From positions 1-64,000 of the forward strand of contig CALSLT010000042.1 in NCBI GenBank assembly GCA_943787265.1: 64,000 bases of DNA, written 5' to 3'. The notes below the pieces were generated by a model. The model saw only the letters and a program-made list of their open reading frames with translations. It was not told where the DNA came from and ran no database searches. The DNA is from an uncultured Planctomycetaceae bacterium (GTDB lineage: Bacteria > Planctomycetota > Planctomycetia > Planctomycetales > Planctomycetaceae). Shown here in pieces: positions 54,600-62,761 of this stretch (its first letter is position 1; each line of letters starts with the position of its first letter). The position numbers and the translations under genes were made by a program.

Positions 54600-55084
54600 C
54601 TGGTTGTGCCTCCGTCTGCGCTGCGTGACGTCCTAAGCAGGTATCGACATCGTCCACGGTCGATATTGGCCGGGATTCCTGGCCGTCGTCACGAAATTCC
54701 ATCGTCGCGGATGATTCAGCATTCGGCCCGTAGAAGCAACAGACCTCTTCGTCAGATCCAGATCGCTGCGTTTTGATTGCCGGCATCGAGAATCTTATGA
54801 AGATTCGATGTTTTTCTCCTCAGGCTGCGGTTTGTGCATTTCAAAAATTCGACAATGCTTTTAGCTTTCGGCCCGCTTCTTGCATCTGTCTCACGGATCG
54901 GGACAACCGCTTGCAAGACATCGCCGCATGCACAGTTTTGCGGCAGTGTTGCCTGAGTCCTGCTCCTCGAGATCGACTGAGAATCTGGACCGATCCAGAA
55001 TTTACAAAAGGCGCTGTAATTATTGGTTCACATTTTGTGACCGATCAGCCGCCAGACAACCGTCAAAGGAAATCGAGTTTTAAA
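54600..55084. other. Intergenic region upstream of glgC and of the BON gene
   Basis: About 485 bp between two divergent units. Small frames exist on both strands without recognisable domains. No repeat is seen. Confidence 0.35.
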
Positions 55085-55334
55085 ATGAGTGCGTCGTCTA
55101 CAATGGAATGTACAGTTTCAATCGGAAGTGAAATTCAGGAACGCATGGAGCAGTTCCTGAAGTCACGCATCCTGAGCGGTTTCTCGCGTCTTTCAGTGCG
55201 ACTTCAAAGAAGGCATGCTATTGATTCGAGGCAAAGTCGGCTCCTACTACGCCAAGCAGCTTGCACAGGAATTTGCCCGGCAAATCCCCGGTGTTGAGCA
55301 AGTGGCGAATCACCTGACTGTCGAAAAGGCGTGA
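55085..55334 (+). pseudogene. Frameshifted small BON-domain protein
   Basis: ATG 55085 opens MSASSTMECTVSIGSEIQERMEQFLKS. The frame breaks near 55180-55195 and resumes as SRVFQCDFKEGMLLIRGKVGSYYAKQLAQEF, then IPGVEQVANHLTVEKA, to TGA 55332-55334. The second half is a clear BON domain (G-hydrophobic-LRG-K-V...AK-x-A...V-x-x-V-N), which binds phospholipid membranes or small molecules in the periplasm. Total length is 3n+1, consistent with one extra base. The repaired protein would have about 82 residues. Whether the break is real or a sequence error is undecided. Confidence 0.65.
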
Positions 55335-55380
55335 CGTCGGTTTCGAGCGAACCTGCACACTCCATGCGCGACGCATGGGC

Positions 55381-56278
55381 TCATACGTCGCAGACGCTGG
55401 CAGCATGACGTAGCGCTGCGACCGGATCGTCCCAGGTCGGTATGAATTCCTGAGCGACGAAGCCCTTGTACCCCGGTTTCCAGAATCGCCTTCATGATAG
55501 GCGGGTAGTTGATTTCCTGCGTGTCGTCGAGCTCAGCTCGACCAGGATTCCCCGCCGTGTGGTAATGGCCAATCACGTCTTTGTACTGTCGGATTCGGCG
55601 GATCACGTCTCCGTTCATCATTTGAACGTGGTAGATGTCGAACAGAAGCTTCATATTGGGCGATCCAACTTGCTCGATCAGCTTCACACAGAAGTCGACG
55701 TCGTCACCAAAATAGCCCGGATGCCCTTTCATTGGGTGAGAGCCATCTCGCGAGTTGAGATGCTCCAGGCACAGGTTAATGCCCTTCTCCTCAGCATAAC
55801 CGATGACAGACTTCCACAGTTCGACGCAGTTCTTCGCCCCCTGCTCGTCTGAAATCCCTTCTTCGCGCATGCCCGTAAAGTAATCACGCTCGGGCAGCCC
55901 ACTTCTACCGCTATGTCGATACTCGCCCGTAGTTTCTCGGCACACATTTTGTGGTTGGCCGCGTTGAACGGCCCGGTTTTGAATCCGTGGCTACTTACCA
56001 GAGAAATCTTCAAACCGAGTTCGAGAGCGGCGGGGTAATACTTTGGCGAGATTCCCTTCGATCGCCTCCAAACCGATGTCTCGGCAGTGCTTCGCCAGGT
56101 CGACAGGCTTCATCGGGTTGAAACACCAACCCATGACCGACTGCCGGATCCGTTTGTTCGTAATGCGAAAATCGTCAGCAACCGAACCCTGCGGTGCCTG
56201 AGCACTCGCCGATCGTCCAGCAACGAACAACCCTGCCGCTCCAACGGCACCTAACATTTCACGTCGTGTCTGAGTCAT
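55381..56278 (-). pseudogene. Frameshifted Tat-exported Hyi-family TIM-barrel isomerase (paralogue of 24112-25062)
   Basis: From ATG 56278 the leader is TQTRREMLGAVGAAGLFVAGRSASA, then RIRQSVMGWCFNPMK as in the intact paralogue. Three indels can be placed by homology. An extra G at GGGAATC (~56050) should read GISPKYYPAALELG. A lost T at ACTTTACG (~55885) should read VITFTGMREEG. An extra G in GGGG (~55475) should read ETGYKGFVAQEFIPTWDD. Repair gives a frame of about 299 codons ending at TGA 55381-55383, with ICLEHLNSRDGSHPMKGHPGYFGDD and MKLLFDIYHVQMMNGDVIRRI intact. Net shift is +1, matching the 3n+1 length. All three are in short homopolymers, which favours sequencing error. Confidence 0.85.
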
Positions 56279-56318
56279 GCCGGAAATTCCTGGTGAGTGG
56301 TAGGTTGAGTGTTCCTTC

Positions 56319-57662
56319 CTAGACAAGTCCGTTAAGCGTGCTCGTGGCGTCTCGAAACTCGTTCGTCTCGATGCCCATCTTCTGAATGTACGTCAGCAGC
56401 AGATTCGACAACGGCGGATGATTGTCCTTGTCAAAAACAAGATGCTGCCCCTGCTTCAGTCCAAGTCCTCGCCCCCCCGCAGTGATCAGCGGAAGATCTT
56501 TCGGAGAATGTCCGCCGCCATCTCCGCTGTTCATGCCCGAGCCAAACATGATGAGCGTATGGTCGAGCATGTTTCGATCGCCGTCCTCGGTCGCTTTAAG
56601 AAACTCCATAAACCGACCAAGCCGCTCCAGGTGAAAGCGGTCGATTTTTCCGAGTCCCGTCAGCATCCCCGCATCGCCGCCGTGATGCGAAAGCTCATGG
56701 TGATTCTCCCCGCCGCCGCCATACCCACCAGCTTCGCGCGACCATTCGAACGAGATCACTCGTGTGGTGTCCGTCAGAAACGACAGGTACGAAAGCTCCA
56801 GCATCACGTCGATCCACATCGGTCGATCGTGAGCATTGTGCGACTGCATGGAAAGCTGCAGGTCCTTCTCTGGAACTTCCGGCTTGGGAACATCCACCCA
56901 GTCTTCCAGCCGCTGAACGCGCTGTTCCGTTTCTCGAACTGAGGACAAGTATTGATCGAGCTTCTTCTGGTCCGTCTGTCCCAACTTCGCCCGCAACGAC
57001 TTCGCTTCTCCAAGTACACTGTCGAGAACTGACTTCTTAACGGCGTACCTCTTTAACGTTGCCTGTCGATCGGCTGAACTCTCTGGAATGAACAACCGAT
57101 CGAACAGCCGACGCGGCGAGTTCTCCGCAGGAACCGGTGTCCCGCTTCGGTCAAACGAAAGCGTATGGCTATGCCCGGCCGAGCCCGTTCCCGAGTTATC
57201 TGAAAGCTGCAGCGATGAAAATCGCGTTTGCTTGCCGTGCAGTTCAGCCGCCACCTGGTCGGCGGAAATCGAGTTTGCGTAATCGCTGCCCGGAACGGCT
57301 TGCAGGTCCGCACCGGTCAGCCAGGTGTCAGCACCGCTGTGCCCACCTTTCGATGCCGGATGCCCAAGACCTGAAATTACCGAGAAATCCGATCGGTGAT
57401 CTTTCAAAACTTCCAAAGTCGGAGAAAGCGTATAGCCGGTCCCCTGCCCCGTCGGCTTCCACTCGGACATATTCACGCCGTTGGGAACGTAGCAGCAGAT
57501 CATTCGAGGGTGAACACCGTGCGATTTCTCCCACGGACGAAACTTCGACGGGGCTGCACTTGCCCGAGGGATCATCGCATCGAGCAATGGCAAACTCAGA
57601 CACGTTCCGAGTCCACGCAAAACGTGCCGGCGAGACAGCGGCCGATTGTTAAAAACTGCCAT
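56319..57662 (-). CDS. Tat-exported DUF1552 family protein
   Basis: I chose ATG 57662 (MAVFNNRPLSRRHVLRGLGTCLSLPLL), a twin-arginine leader. The product has 447 residues. DUF1552 blocks are seen in order: RMICCYVPNGVNMSEWKP, FSVISGLGHPASKGGHSGADTWLTGADL, QVAAELHGKQTRFSSLQLS, DRLFIP, YLSSVRETEQRVQRLEDWVDVPKP, LSYLSFLTDTTRVISFEWSREAGG, NHHELSHHGGDAGML and LIMFGSGMNSGDGGGHSPKDLPLITAG. The family is related to the sulfatase/DUF1501 group and is planctomycete-rich, without assigned reaction. It lies between the aminotransferase and the broken Hyi gene with 40-50 bp gaps, so one operon. Confidence 0.9.
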   Translation of the reverse strand: MAVFNNRPLSRRHVLRGLGTCLSLPLLDAMIPRASAAPSKFRPWEKSHGVHPRMICCYVPNGVNMSEWKPTGQGTGYTLSPTLEVLKDHRSDFSVISGLGHPASKGGHSGADTWLTGADLQAVPGSDYANSISADQVAAELHGKQTRFSSLQLSDNSGTGSAGHSHTLSFDRSGTPVPAENSPRRLFDRLFIPESSADRQATLKRYAVKKSVLDSVLGEAKSLRAKLGQTDQKKLDQYLSSVRETEQRVQRLEDWVDVPKPEVPEKDLQLSMQSHNAHDRPMWIDVMLELSYLSFLTDTTRVISFEWSREAGGYGGGGENHHELSHHGGDAGMLTGLGKIDRFHLERLGRFMEFLKATEDGDRNMLDHTLIMFGSGMNSGDGGGHSPKDLPLITAGGRGLGLKQGQHLVFDKDNHPPLSNLLLTYIQKMGIETNEFRDATSTLNGLV

Positions 57663-57711
57663 GACGCACCCCTCGAAACGGAAGTCCAGCAACAACGCTC
57701 AGTCCGCCACA

Positions 57712-58977
57712 CTATTCGATCTCGTATGGCTGTTCCAAACGGAACTTCGCGTTCTGTTCGAGAAACGCCGCGATCCGGTCTTCACGTCCCAGCGCCACCG
57801 GAATGAAATCAAGAGCCTGCTGCAGACGTTCGTTCGGCTCGGCACAACTGAATCGAAGAAACCCATGCCCGGCGTCGCCGAAACATTCGCCGCCCAGGCA
57901 GGCAACTCCGAAGTCATCATCCGCCCCTTCGAGCAGGTACAGAGCCAGCCCGTGGCTGGTGATACCGAGTCGGTTGCAGATCGGAGCAACATTCGGAAAC
58001 ACGTAAAACGTCGACGTCGGATCAAGCGAGTGAACTCCGTCAATCTGATTAAGCCCCTCGGTCAGCAGAACAACCTTTTCGCGGAACTTCTGCATGACCT
58101 CGTCGCGTTCGACGCTGTCTTTCTCCAAGGCAGCGGCGCCGGCCAACTGAACCAGGGCGGGAGTACACGAAAGTGTCGTGTTGACCATCTTGCCAATCGC
58201 GTCGGCAATGCGGTCACCCGTCACGCAAAACCCGAGCCGCCAGCCACTCATGCTGTACGACTTGCTGAATGTGTAAGCAGCAACGGCCTGATCCATCATT
58301 CCGGGCTGTTCGAGAATCGAATGATGCCGCCCCTTCCAAACCATGTGGCAGTAAGGCTCGTCACTGAACACGGCGATGTCTTTGCCACGAATTAAATCGG
58401 CAATGTCTCGCAGGTCATCTTCCGTTGTGATCCCACCCGTCGGGTTGTGAGGCGAGTTCAGCATGATCGCCTTGGGCGACGGATCATTCGCGATGAAATT
58501 CTCGATGTCTGAGATTGACGGACGAAACTCGTTGCTCTGCCGCAGCGGAGCAAACACTGGCCGTGCCTGACGTCTCAGAATGTTCGGCACGTAGGTCGGG
58601 AAGTACGGGCTGAACACCAGACATCCGTCGCCGGGATTCAGAAAGGCCTCGCAGAAGAACTGCTCAAAGACTTTCGCACCGGGACCGGCAATCACATTCG
58701 ACGGTTCCGCCGGAATGTTGAACTCGTTCTTCACAAAGTTGGCGGCGGCCGTGCGAAACTCAGGCACTCCCGGCGAAGGGCAGTAGTGGCTGACGTTATT
58801 CTGAATGGCTGCCGTGCCGGACGTCTTGGCGTTCGCTGTCGAATCAAACGGGCTGTCCCCGATCTCCAGTTCGACGACATCCTTGCCCTGAGCCTTCAAC
58901 TGTTTGGCAACGGCCAGAACAGTAAAAGCGGTTTCGACGGTGAGGCTGCTTGAGAATTCGCTGAGACTTGCGGACAC
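57712..58977 (-). CDS. PLP-dependent class I/II aminotransferase
   Basis: The product has 421 residues. Motifs: VVELEIGDSPFDSTANAKTSG, HYCPSPGVPEFRTAAANF, NVIAGPGAKVFEQFFCEAFLNPGDGCLVFSPYFPTY, IMLNSPHNPTGGITTEDDL, VFSDEPYCHMVW (Asp and Tyr to the cofactor) and the Schiff-base Lys in TFSKSYSMSGWRLGFCVTG. The family's C-terminal Arg is in FLRFSCAEPNERL. This is typical of subgroup I aspartate/kynurenine-type transaminases; the specific amino acid is not resolved. It is the first gene of the minus-strand unit with the DUF1552 protein and the Hyi paralogue. Confidence 0.9.
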   Translation of the reverse strand: MSASLSEFSSSLTVETAFTVLAVAKQLKAQGKDVVELEIGDSPFDSTANAKTSGTAAIQNNVSHYCPSPGVPEFRTAAANFVKNEFNIPAEPSNVIAGPGAKVFEQFFCEAFLNPGDGCLVFSPYFPTYVPNILRRQARPVFAPLRQSNEFRPSISDIENFIANDPSPKAIMLNSPHNPTGGITTEDDLRDIADLIRGKDIAVFSDEPYCHMVWKGRHHSILEQPGMMDQAVAAYTFSKSYSMSGWRLGFCVTGDRIADAIGKMVNTTLSCTPALVQLAGAAALEKDSVERDEVMQKFREKVVLLTEGLNQIDGVHSLDPTSTFYVFPNVAPICNRLGITSHGLALYLLEGADDDFGVACLGGECFGDAGHGFLRFSCAEPNERLQQALDFIPVALGREDRIAAFLEQNAKFRLEQPYEIE

Positions 58978-59368
58978 GATGTTATTCCTTGGGGTCTTTA
59001 TTTGAGTAAGCGCGAGACTGATTGAGGAAGGTCCCGACTACGTATCGGACGCCGGTTATAGTGCGTCGCGTCAAACAATTCACGCACGTCAACATCGATC
59101 GCGATTGGCGACGATTCTGCGGAGCAAGGCAGTGTCCCGACGTGTTCGACTGATCTTTCATTAGCCTGGCAATCGGACAACTTCTCGCTGGCCAACGTCC
59201 CAGCGATTCCTGACAAAGTTACGGATTGTCGGTTGACTATGAAAAAGTGCAAACGGTGTTGGACGGAAGAAAGTCGCAATGTACAGTCCGCAGCAGCGGT
59301 GCCACGCGGATGAACACTTCTCACGCACAGCCTCGCACTTCTCATTTACTTTCGTCGAGGACACCCCA
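58978..59368. other. Divergent intergenic region
   Basis: About 390 bp between the aminotransferase and the DUF2167 gene. The + frame is open from 59279 but this is not needed for the protein. No RNA, repeat or terminator was seen. Confidence 0.35.
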
Positions 59369-60292
59369 ATGTTCACAAGTCCGAAACTGACACCACGCCA
59401 GATCGTCGCCACGCTAACCGTTGTCGTCACACTGCTAGTTGCAAACGTAAGCTCCGGCATCGCACAGGACGAAGAGTTAGGCCAACTCTCTCCTGAGCAG
59501 CAACAGATGATCGCACTTTATGCGTCAATTGACTGGCAGGCAGGCCCGGCGACAGTGGACATAGGCAACAATGCTCAGATCACGATTCCGGAAGGATTTC
59601 AGTTCACCGGACGCCAGGGATCGATTGCCTGGAACCAACTGACTCAGAATCCGCCAGATAGCACGCTGGGAATCTTGATGCCGACCGCTGACGATCAGGA
59701 CTGGTTCCTGGCGTTTCAGTTCGACAATGTTGGGTATGTCAAAGATGACGAGAAAGCTGACCTCGATGCCGATGCAATCTTCGAGTCACTTCGCCAGGGA
59801 ACGGAACAGTCCAACGAGTTCCGAAGATCCCAAGGTTGGTCAGCGATCCACCTCGGTGGCTGGATCATTCCGCCGAAGTACGACGACAAGACGAATAACC
59901 TGGTCTGGGCGACGAAGCTTCACGACGACAGCGGAGTGGACAACGCAAACCACAATATTCGAATCCTCGGTCGACGAGGCGTAATGACGGCAACTTTGGT
60001 CGCCAGCATCGAAGAGATGAACGCAGCAACGGCAACGACCGACCAATTGTTGACCAGCTTTGAATTCAAGTCCGGCGAGACGTATGCAGAGTTCACCTCA
60101 GGAGACAAAATCGCTCAGTACGGTCTGACAGGACTGATCGCTGGCGGAGCAGCCGTCGCCGCCGTAAAAATGGGATTGTTCGCCAAGCTGTTTCAAGTTC
60201 TGGCTAAAGGCGGGAAGGCGATCATTCTGGTCATCATTGCCGCTGCTGCTGGAGTCAAGAAACTATTCTTCGGACGATCTGCCGAGGAGTAA
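59369..60292 (+). CDS. DUF2167 family membrane protein
   Basis: From ATG 59369 the product has 307 residues, preceded by CGAGGA. It has a signal peptide (IVATLTVVVTLLVANVSSGIAQ). The DUF2167 core: IDWQAGPATVDIGNNAQITIPEGFQFTG, PPDSTLGILMPTADDQDWFLAFQFDNVGYVKDDEKADLDADAIFESL, WSAIHLGGWIIPPKYDDKTNNLVWATKL, and ILGRRGVMTATLVAS. Near the C-terminus two hydrophobic helices (GLTGLIAGGAAVAAVKMGLFAKLFQVLA and AIILVIIAAAAGVKKLFF) anchor it. The family is found in Gram-negative bacteria without a known reaction. It has a terminator directly after it. Confidence 0.88.
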   Translation: MFTSPKLTPRQIVATLTVVVTLLVANVSSGIAQDEELGQLSPEQQQMIALYASIDWQAGPATVDIGNNAQITIPEGFQFTGRQGSIAWNQLTQNPPDSTLGILMPTADDQDWFLAFQFDNVGYVKDDEKADLDADAIFESLRQGTEQSNEFRRSQGWSAIHLGGWIIPPKYDDKTNNLVWATKLHDDSGVDNANHNIRILGRRGVMTATLVASIEEMNAATATTDQLLTSFEFKSGETYAEFTSGDKIAQYGLTGLIAGGAAVAAVKMGLFAKLFQVLAKGGKAIILVIIAAAAGVKKLFFGRSAEE

Positions 60293-60329
60293 GAACAAGC
60301 TCACACAGTAACAATGCAATCGCACGTGA

Positions 60330-60368
60330 AAGTGACCTCGCCACGTTGATGACGAGGTCACTTTTGCT
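60330..60368 (+). terminator. Rho-independent terminator after DUF2167 gene
   Basis: AAGTGACCTCG and CGAGGTCACTT form an 11-bp perfect stem with a 12-nt loop, followed by TTGCTTTGG. It begins 38 bp after the stop codon. Confidence 0.85.
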
Positions 60369-60397
60369 TTGGTCTGTCAGATTCTTCGGACATCGGG

Positions 60398-61552
60398 ATG
60401 ATTACCGCTTTAAGCGACACCGAACTGATTTTGATTGTCGTCGGTGTATTTTATTTCTCGGAGTGCATCTTCTGGCTGCCGGAAACTGCAGTCACGTTGA
60501 CAAGTGCGTTCGGCAAGCTGCGGTTCGCGACTTCGCCTGTTTTTCTACGACGCACAAACTCTCAGGCCGCCATTCTCTCGCCATTTCCCTGGTCGAAGAG
60601 TCTCGTCACTGAAGACTGGCCCGTCGCTGTTTCACCAGGCGGCATGGCGATCCTCTTTGGTCCGCACGCCGGGCAGATCATCGCGTTCGAAGATCTGGAG
60701 TCAGTTGAAGCTGAGAAACATTCGCTCCGACTTAACAAATGCTCCATCCGATTCGCGACCAGCAGTGCTGCCCTGCAAATCGCAACGCTGTTGCAGGACA
60801 TGAAGGACAGCACTGTAGACGAACGCGGCTCGCTACTACGAACAGCCATACAGTCCCGGTTTTTACTGTCTGAAGTTTCAGCCCGCTTGGAAAAAGTTGA
60901 GCGATTTACTGACAGTCTGAGAACAATTTCTCTGTTCATGTTTCTTTGGGTCTTCGCGTACGGACCGCTCCTGTACTACTCCGTCGATCTGCAGCCTGGT
61001 CTATTGTTTCGATACTTCACGCCGCTTGGAATTCTTTGGCTGACTGGCGTCGTTCTGTTCTCGATCGCTCAATATAAACTGCTGTTGAATTCGTCCTCTG
61101 AGCAGATTAGCCGAGTCGCAACGCTCTGCTTCTCTCCGGCAGCGGTCATGAGAGCTGCTCAGGCAATCTCGCGCGAAGCGTTTTCTCGCTTCGATCCGTC
61201 TGCGATGGCGGTGTCTGTCCTGCATCCGAAACAGTTGGACGAAGCGCTCAGCCAGCGACTCCGTAACCTTCTCTACCCGACGTCTTCAGACTTCCCGAAC
61301 GAGTCTCCCAGCTTCACGACAACTTGCGAATGGTACAGTGAACTACAACTTACTACGTTTAAAGAGATGCTCACTGCAGCCAACATTGTTACCGATGAGC
61401 TGCTGCATCCGCCTGCTGCCGACTATGGTGCGTTGTCGTGGTGCCCGCGGTGCCTGTCCCAATACACGCTTCCGGACGGTGTTTGCTTTGACTGTCGAGG
61501 CGTAAGTCTGCAGAGTTTCGAAACTGACAAGTCCGATCTGGCTCCAACGTGA
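60398..61552 (+). CDS. Membrane protein with C-terminal zinc ribbon, unknown function
   Basis: The product has 384 residues. An N-terminal membrane segment (ELILIVVGVFYFSECIFWL) precedes a cytoplasmic domain (VAVSPGGMAILFGPHAGQIIAFEDLESVEAEKHSLRLN) resembling planctomycete uncharacterised 'DUF' domains. Two further membrane helices follow (ISLFMFLWVFAYGPLLYYSV and YFTPLGILWLTGVVLFSIAQY). The C-terminus holds a zinc ribbon (LSWCPRCLSQYTLPDGVCFDCRGVSL, two CxxC pairs). It is probably co-directional with, but separated by a terminator from, the DUF2167 gene. No enzyme family is recognised. Confidence 0.75.
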   Translation: MITALSDTELILIVVGVFYFSECIFWLPETAVTLTSAFGKLRFATSPVFLRRTNSQAAILSPFPWSKSLVTEDWPVAVSPGGMAILFGPHAGQIIAFEDLESVEAEKHSLRLNKCSIRFATSSAALQIATLLQDMKDSTVDERGSLLRTAIQSRFLLSEVSARLEKVERFTDSLRTISLFMFLWVFAYGPLLYYSVDLQPGLLFRYFTPLGILWLTGVVLFSIAQYKLLLNSSSEQISRVATLCFSPAAVMRAAQAISREAFSRFDPSAMAVSVLHPKQLDEALSQRLRNLLYPTSSDFPNESPSFTTTCEWYSELQLTTFKEMLTAANIVTDELLHPPAADYGALSWCPRCLSQYTLPDGVCFDCRGVSLQSFETDKSDLAPT

Positions 61553-61583
61553 TCATCAGCCTGAAACTTGAGGAATTGACCGC

Positions 61584-62678
61584 ATGACTTTTCGATTGCT
61601 TTTAACAATTTCCTTCGCGACCACCGTGTCATCGCAAGTATCCGCACAGCAGACTGCTCGACTCGATCGAATGAACCTGCTGCAGTATCGAACTACATCC
61701 GGTGCAGTGAACCCGGTAACCAGTTCTGAGGAGTGGGAGCACCGGCGTCAGCAGATTCTTGCCGGTATGCAGCAGGTAATGGGCAACTACCCAGGCACAA
61801 AAAAACGACTTGCGCCGGCAGTCGAAATTCTTGAAGAAGCCGACGCCGGGACCTACGTTCGTCGACTTATTACATACCAGTCCGAAGTCGACGATCGGGC
61901 ACCTGCCTACCTCTGCATCCCCAAAGATGTTCTTGAGGGAAAACGCAAAGCCGCGGCCGTGCTGTGCCTCCACCCGACCGACAACACTGTCGGTCACAAG
62001 GTTGTTGTCGGCCTGGGTGGTCGAGCAGGTCGACAATATGCTTCCGAGCTGGCCGAACGCGGCTACGTCACAATTTCACCGTCGTATCCTCACCTCGCCA
62101 ACTACTATCCGAACCTCGGAAAACTCGGCTACGTCAGCGGCACGATGAAAGCCATCCAGGACAACTCCCGCGCGATCGACCTGCTGGAAACACTCGACTA
62201 CGTTGACACTTCGCGAGGTGTCGGGGCGATCGGCCATTCGCTCGGCGGCCACAACGCGATCTACACGGCCGTCTTCGATCAAAGGATCAGCGTCATCGCT
62301 TCAAGCTGCGGGTTTGATTCGTACCTCGACTACTATGGCGGCGCCGAACGGGTCTGGTTCTTCGGAAAAGGCTGGTGCCAGATTCGTTACATGCCCCGTC
62401 TTACTGACTACCGAGGCAGACTCGACGAAATCCCTTACGACTTCCACGAACTCCTTGGAGCGTTAGCTCCCCGGCCGCTCTTCGTAAACGCTCCACTCCA
62501 CGACAGCAACTTTGTCGCCGCTAGCGTCGACCGCTGTGCGGATGCCGCTCGGCCGGTTTACAAACTCCTGGGCGACGAAAAGAACCTGGTTGTTCGACAC
62601 CCGGATTCGAATCACAACTTTCCGGACAAGATGCGAGCCGAAGCCTACGAGCTAATCGACTCCGTCCTTCGCCCTTGA
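61584..62678 (+). CDS. Exported alpha/beta hydrolase (dienelactone hydrolase/acetyl-xylan-esterase-like)
   Basis: The product has 364 residues with a signal peptide (MTFRLLLTISFATTVSSQVSA). Motifs: APAYLCIPKDVLEGKRKAAAVLCLHPTDNTVGHK, YASELAERGYVTISPSYPHLANYYPNL, the nucleophile elbow VGAIGHSLGGHNAIYTAVFDQRISVIASSCGF, LAPRPLFVNAPLHDSNF (Asp) and HNFPDKMRAEAY (His). The Ser-Asp-His set looks complete. It fits carbohydrate-esterase-like hydrolases common in planctomycete sugar loci. Start spacing to the preceding gene is 31 bp. Confidence 0.87.
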   Translation: MTFRLLLTISFATTVSSQVSAQQTARLDRMNLLQYRTTSGAVNPVTSSEEWEHRRQQILAGMQQVMGNYPGTKKRLAPAVEILEEADAGTYVRRLITYQSEVDDRAPAYLCIPKDVLEGKRKAAAVLCLHPTDNTVGHKVVVGLGGRAGRQYASELAERGYVTISPSYPHLANYYPNLGKLGYVSGTMKAIQDNSRAIDLLETLDYVDTSRGVGAIGHSLGGHNAIYTAVFDQRISVIASSCGFDSYLDYYGGAERVWFFGKGWCQIRYMPRLTDYRGRLDEIPYDFHELLGALAPRPLFVNAPLHDSNFVAASVDRCADAARPVYKLLGDEKNLVVRHPDSNHNFPDKMRAEAYELIDSVLRP

Positions 62679-62761
62679 ATCACTTGACTGAGGACAGCAT
62701 CCGTAGGGGATGACAAGCGAAGCGCCGGCATACCACCTCAGCTTTCCGAAGTTACGACCAT

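Noticed and set aside
54773..55084. Open frame upstream of the BON gene
   Set aside because: It is Cys/Arg-rich without any domain, and ATG 55085 in the same frame starts the recognisable part.
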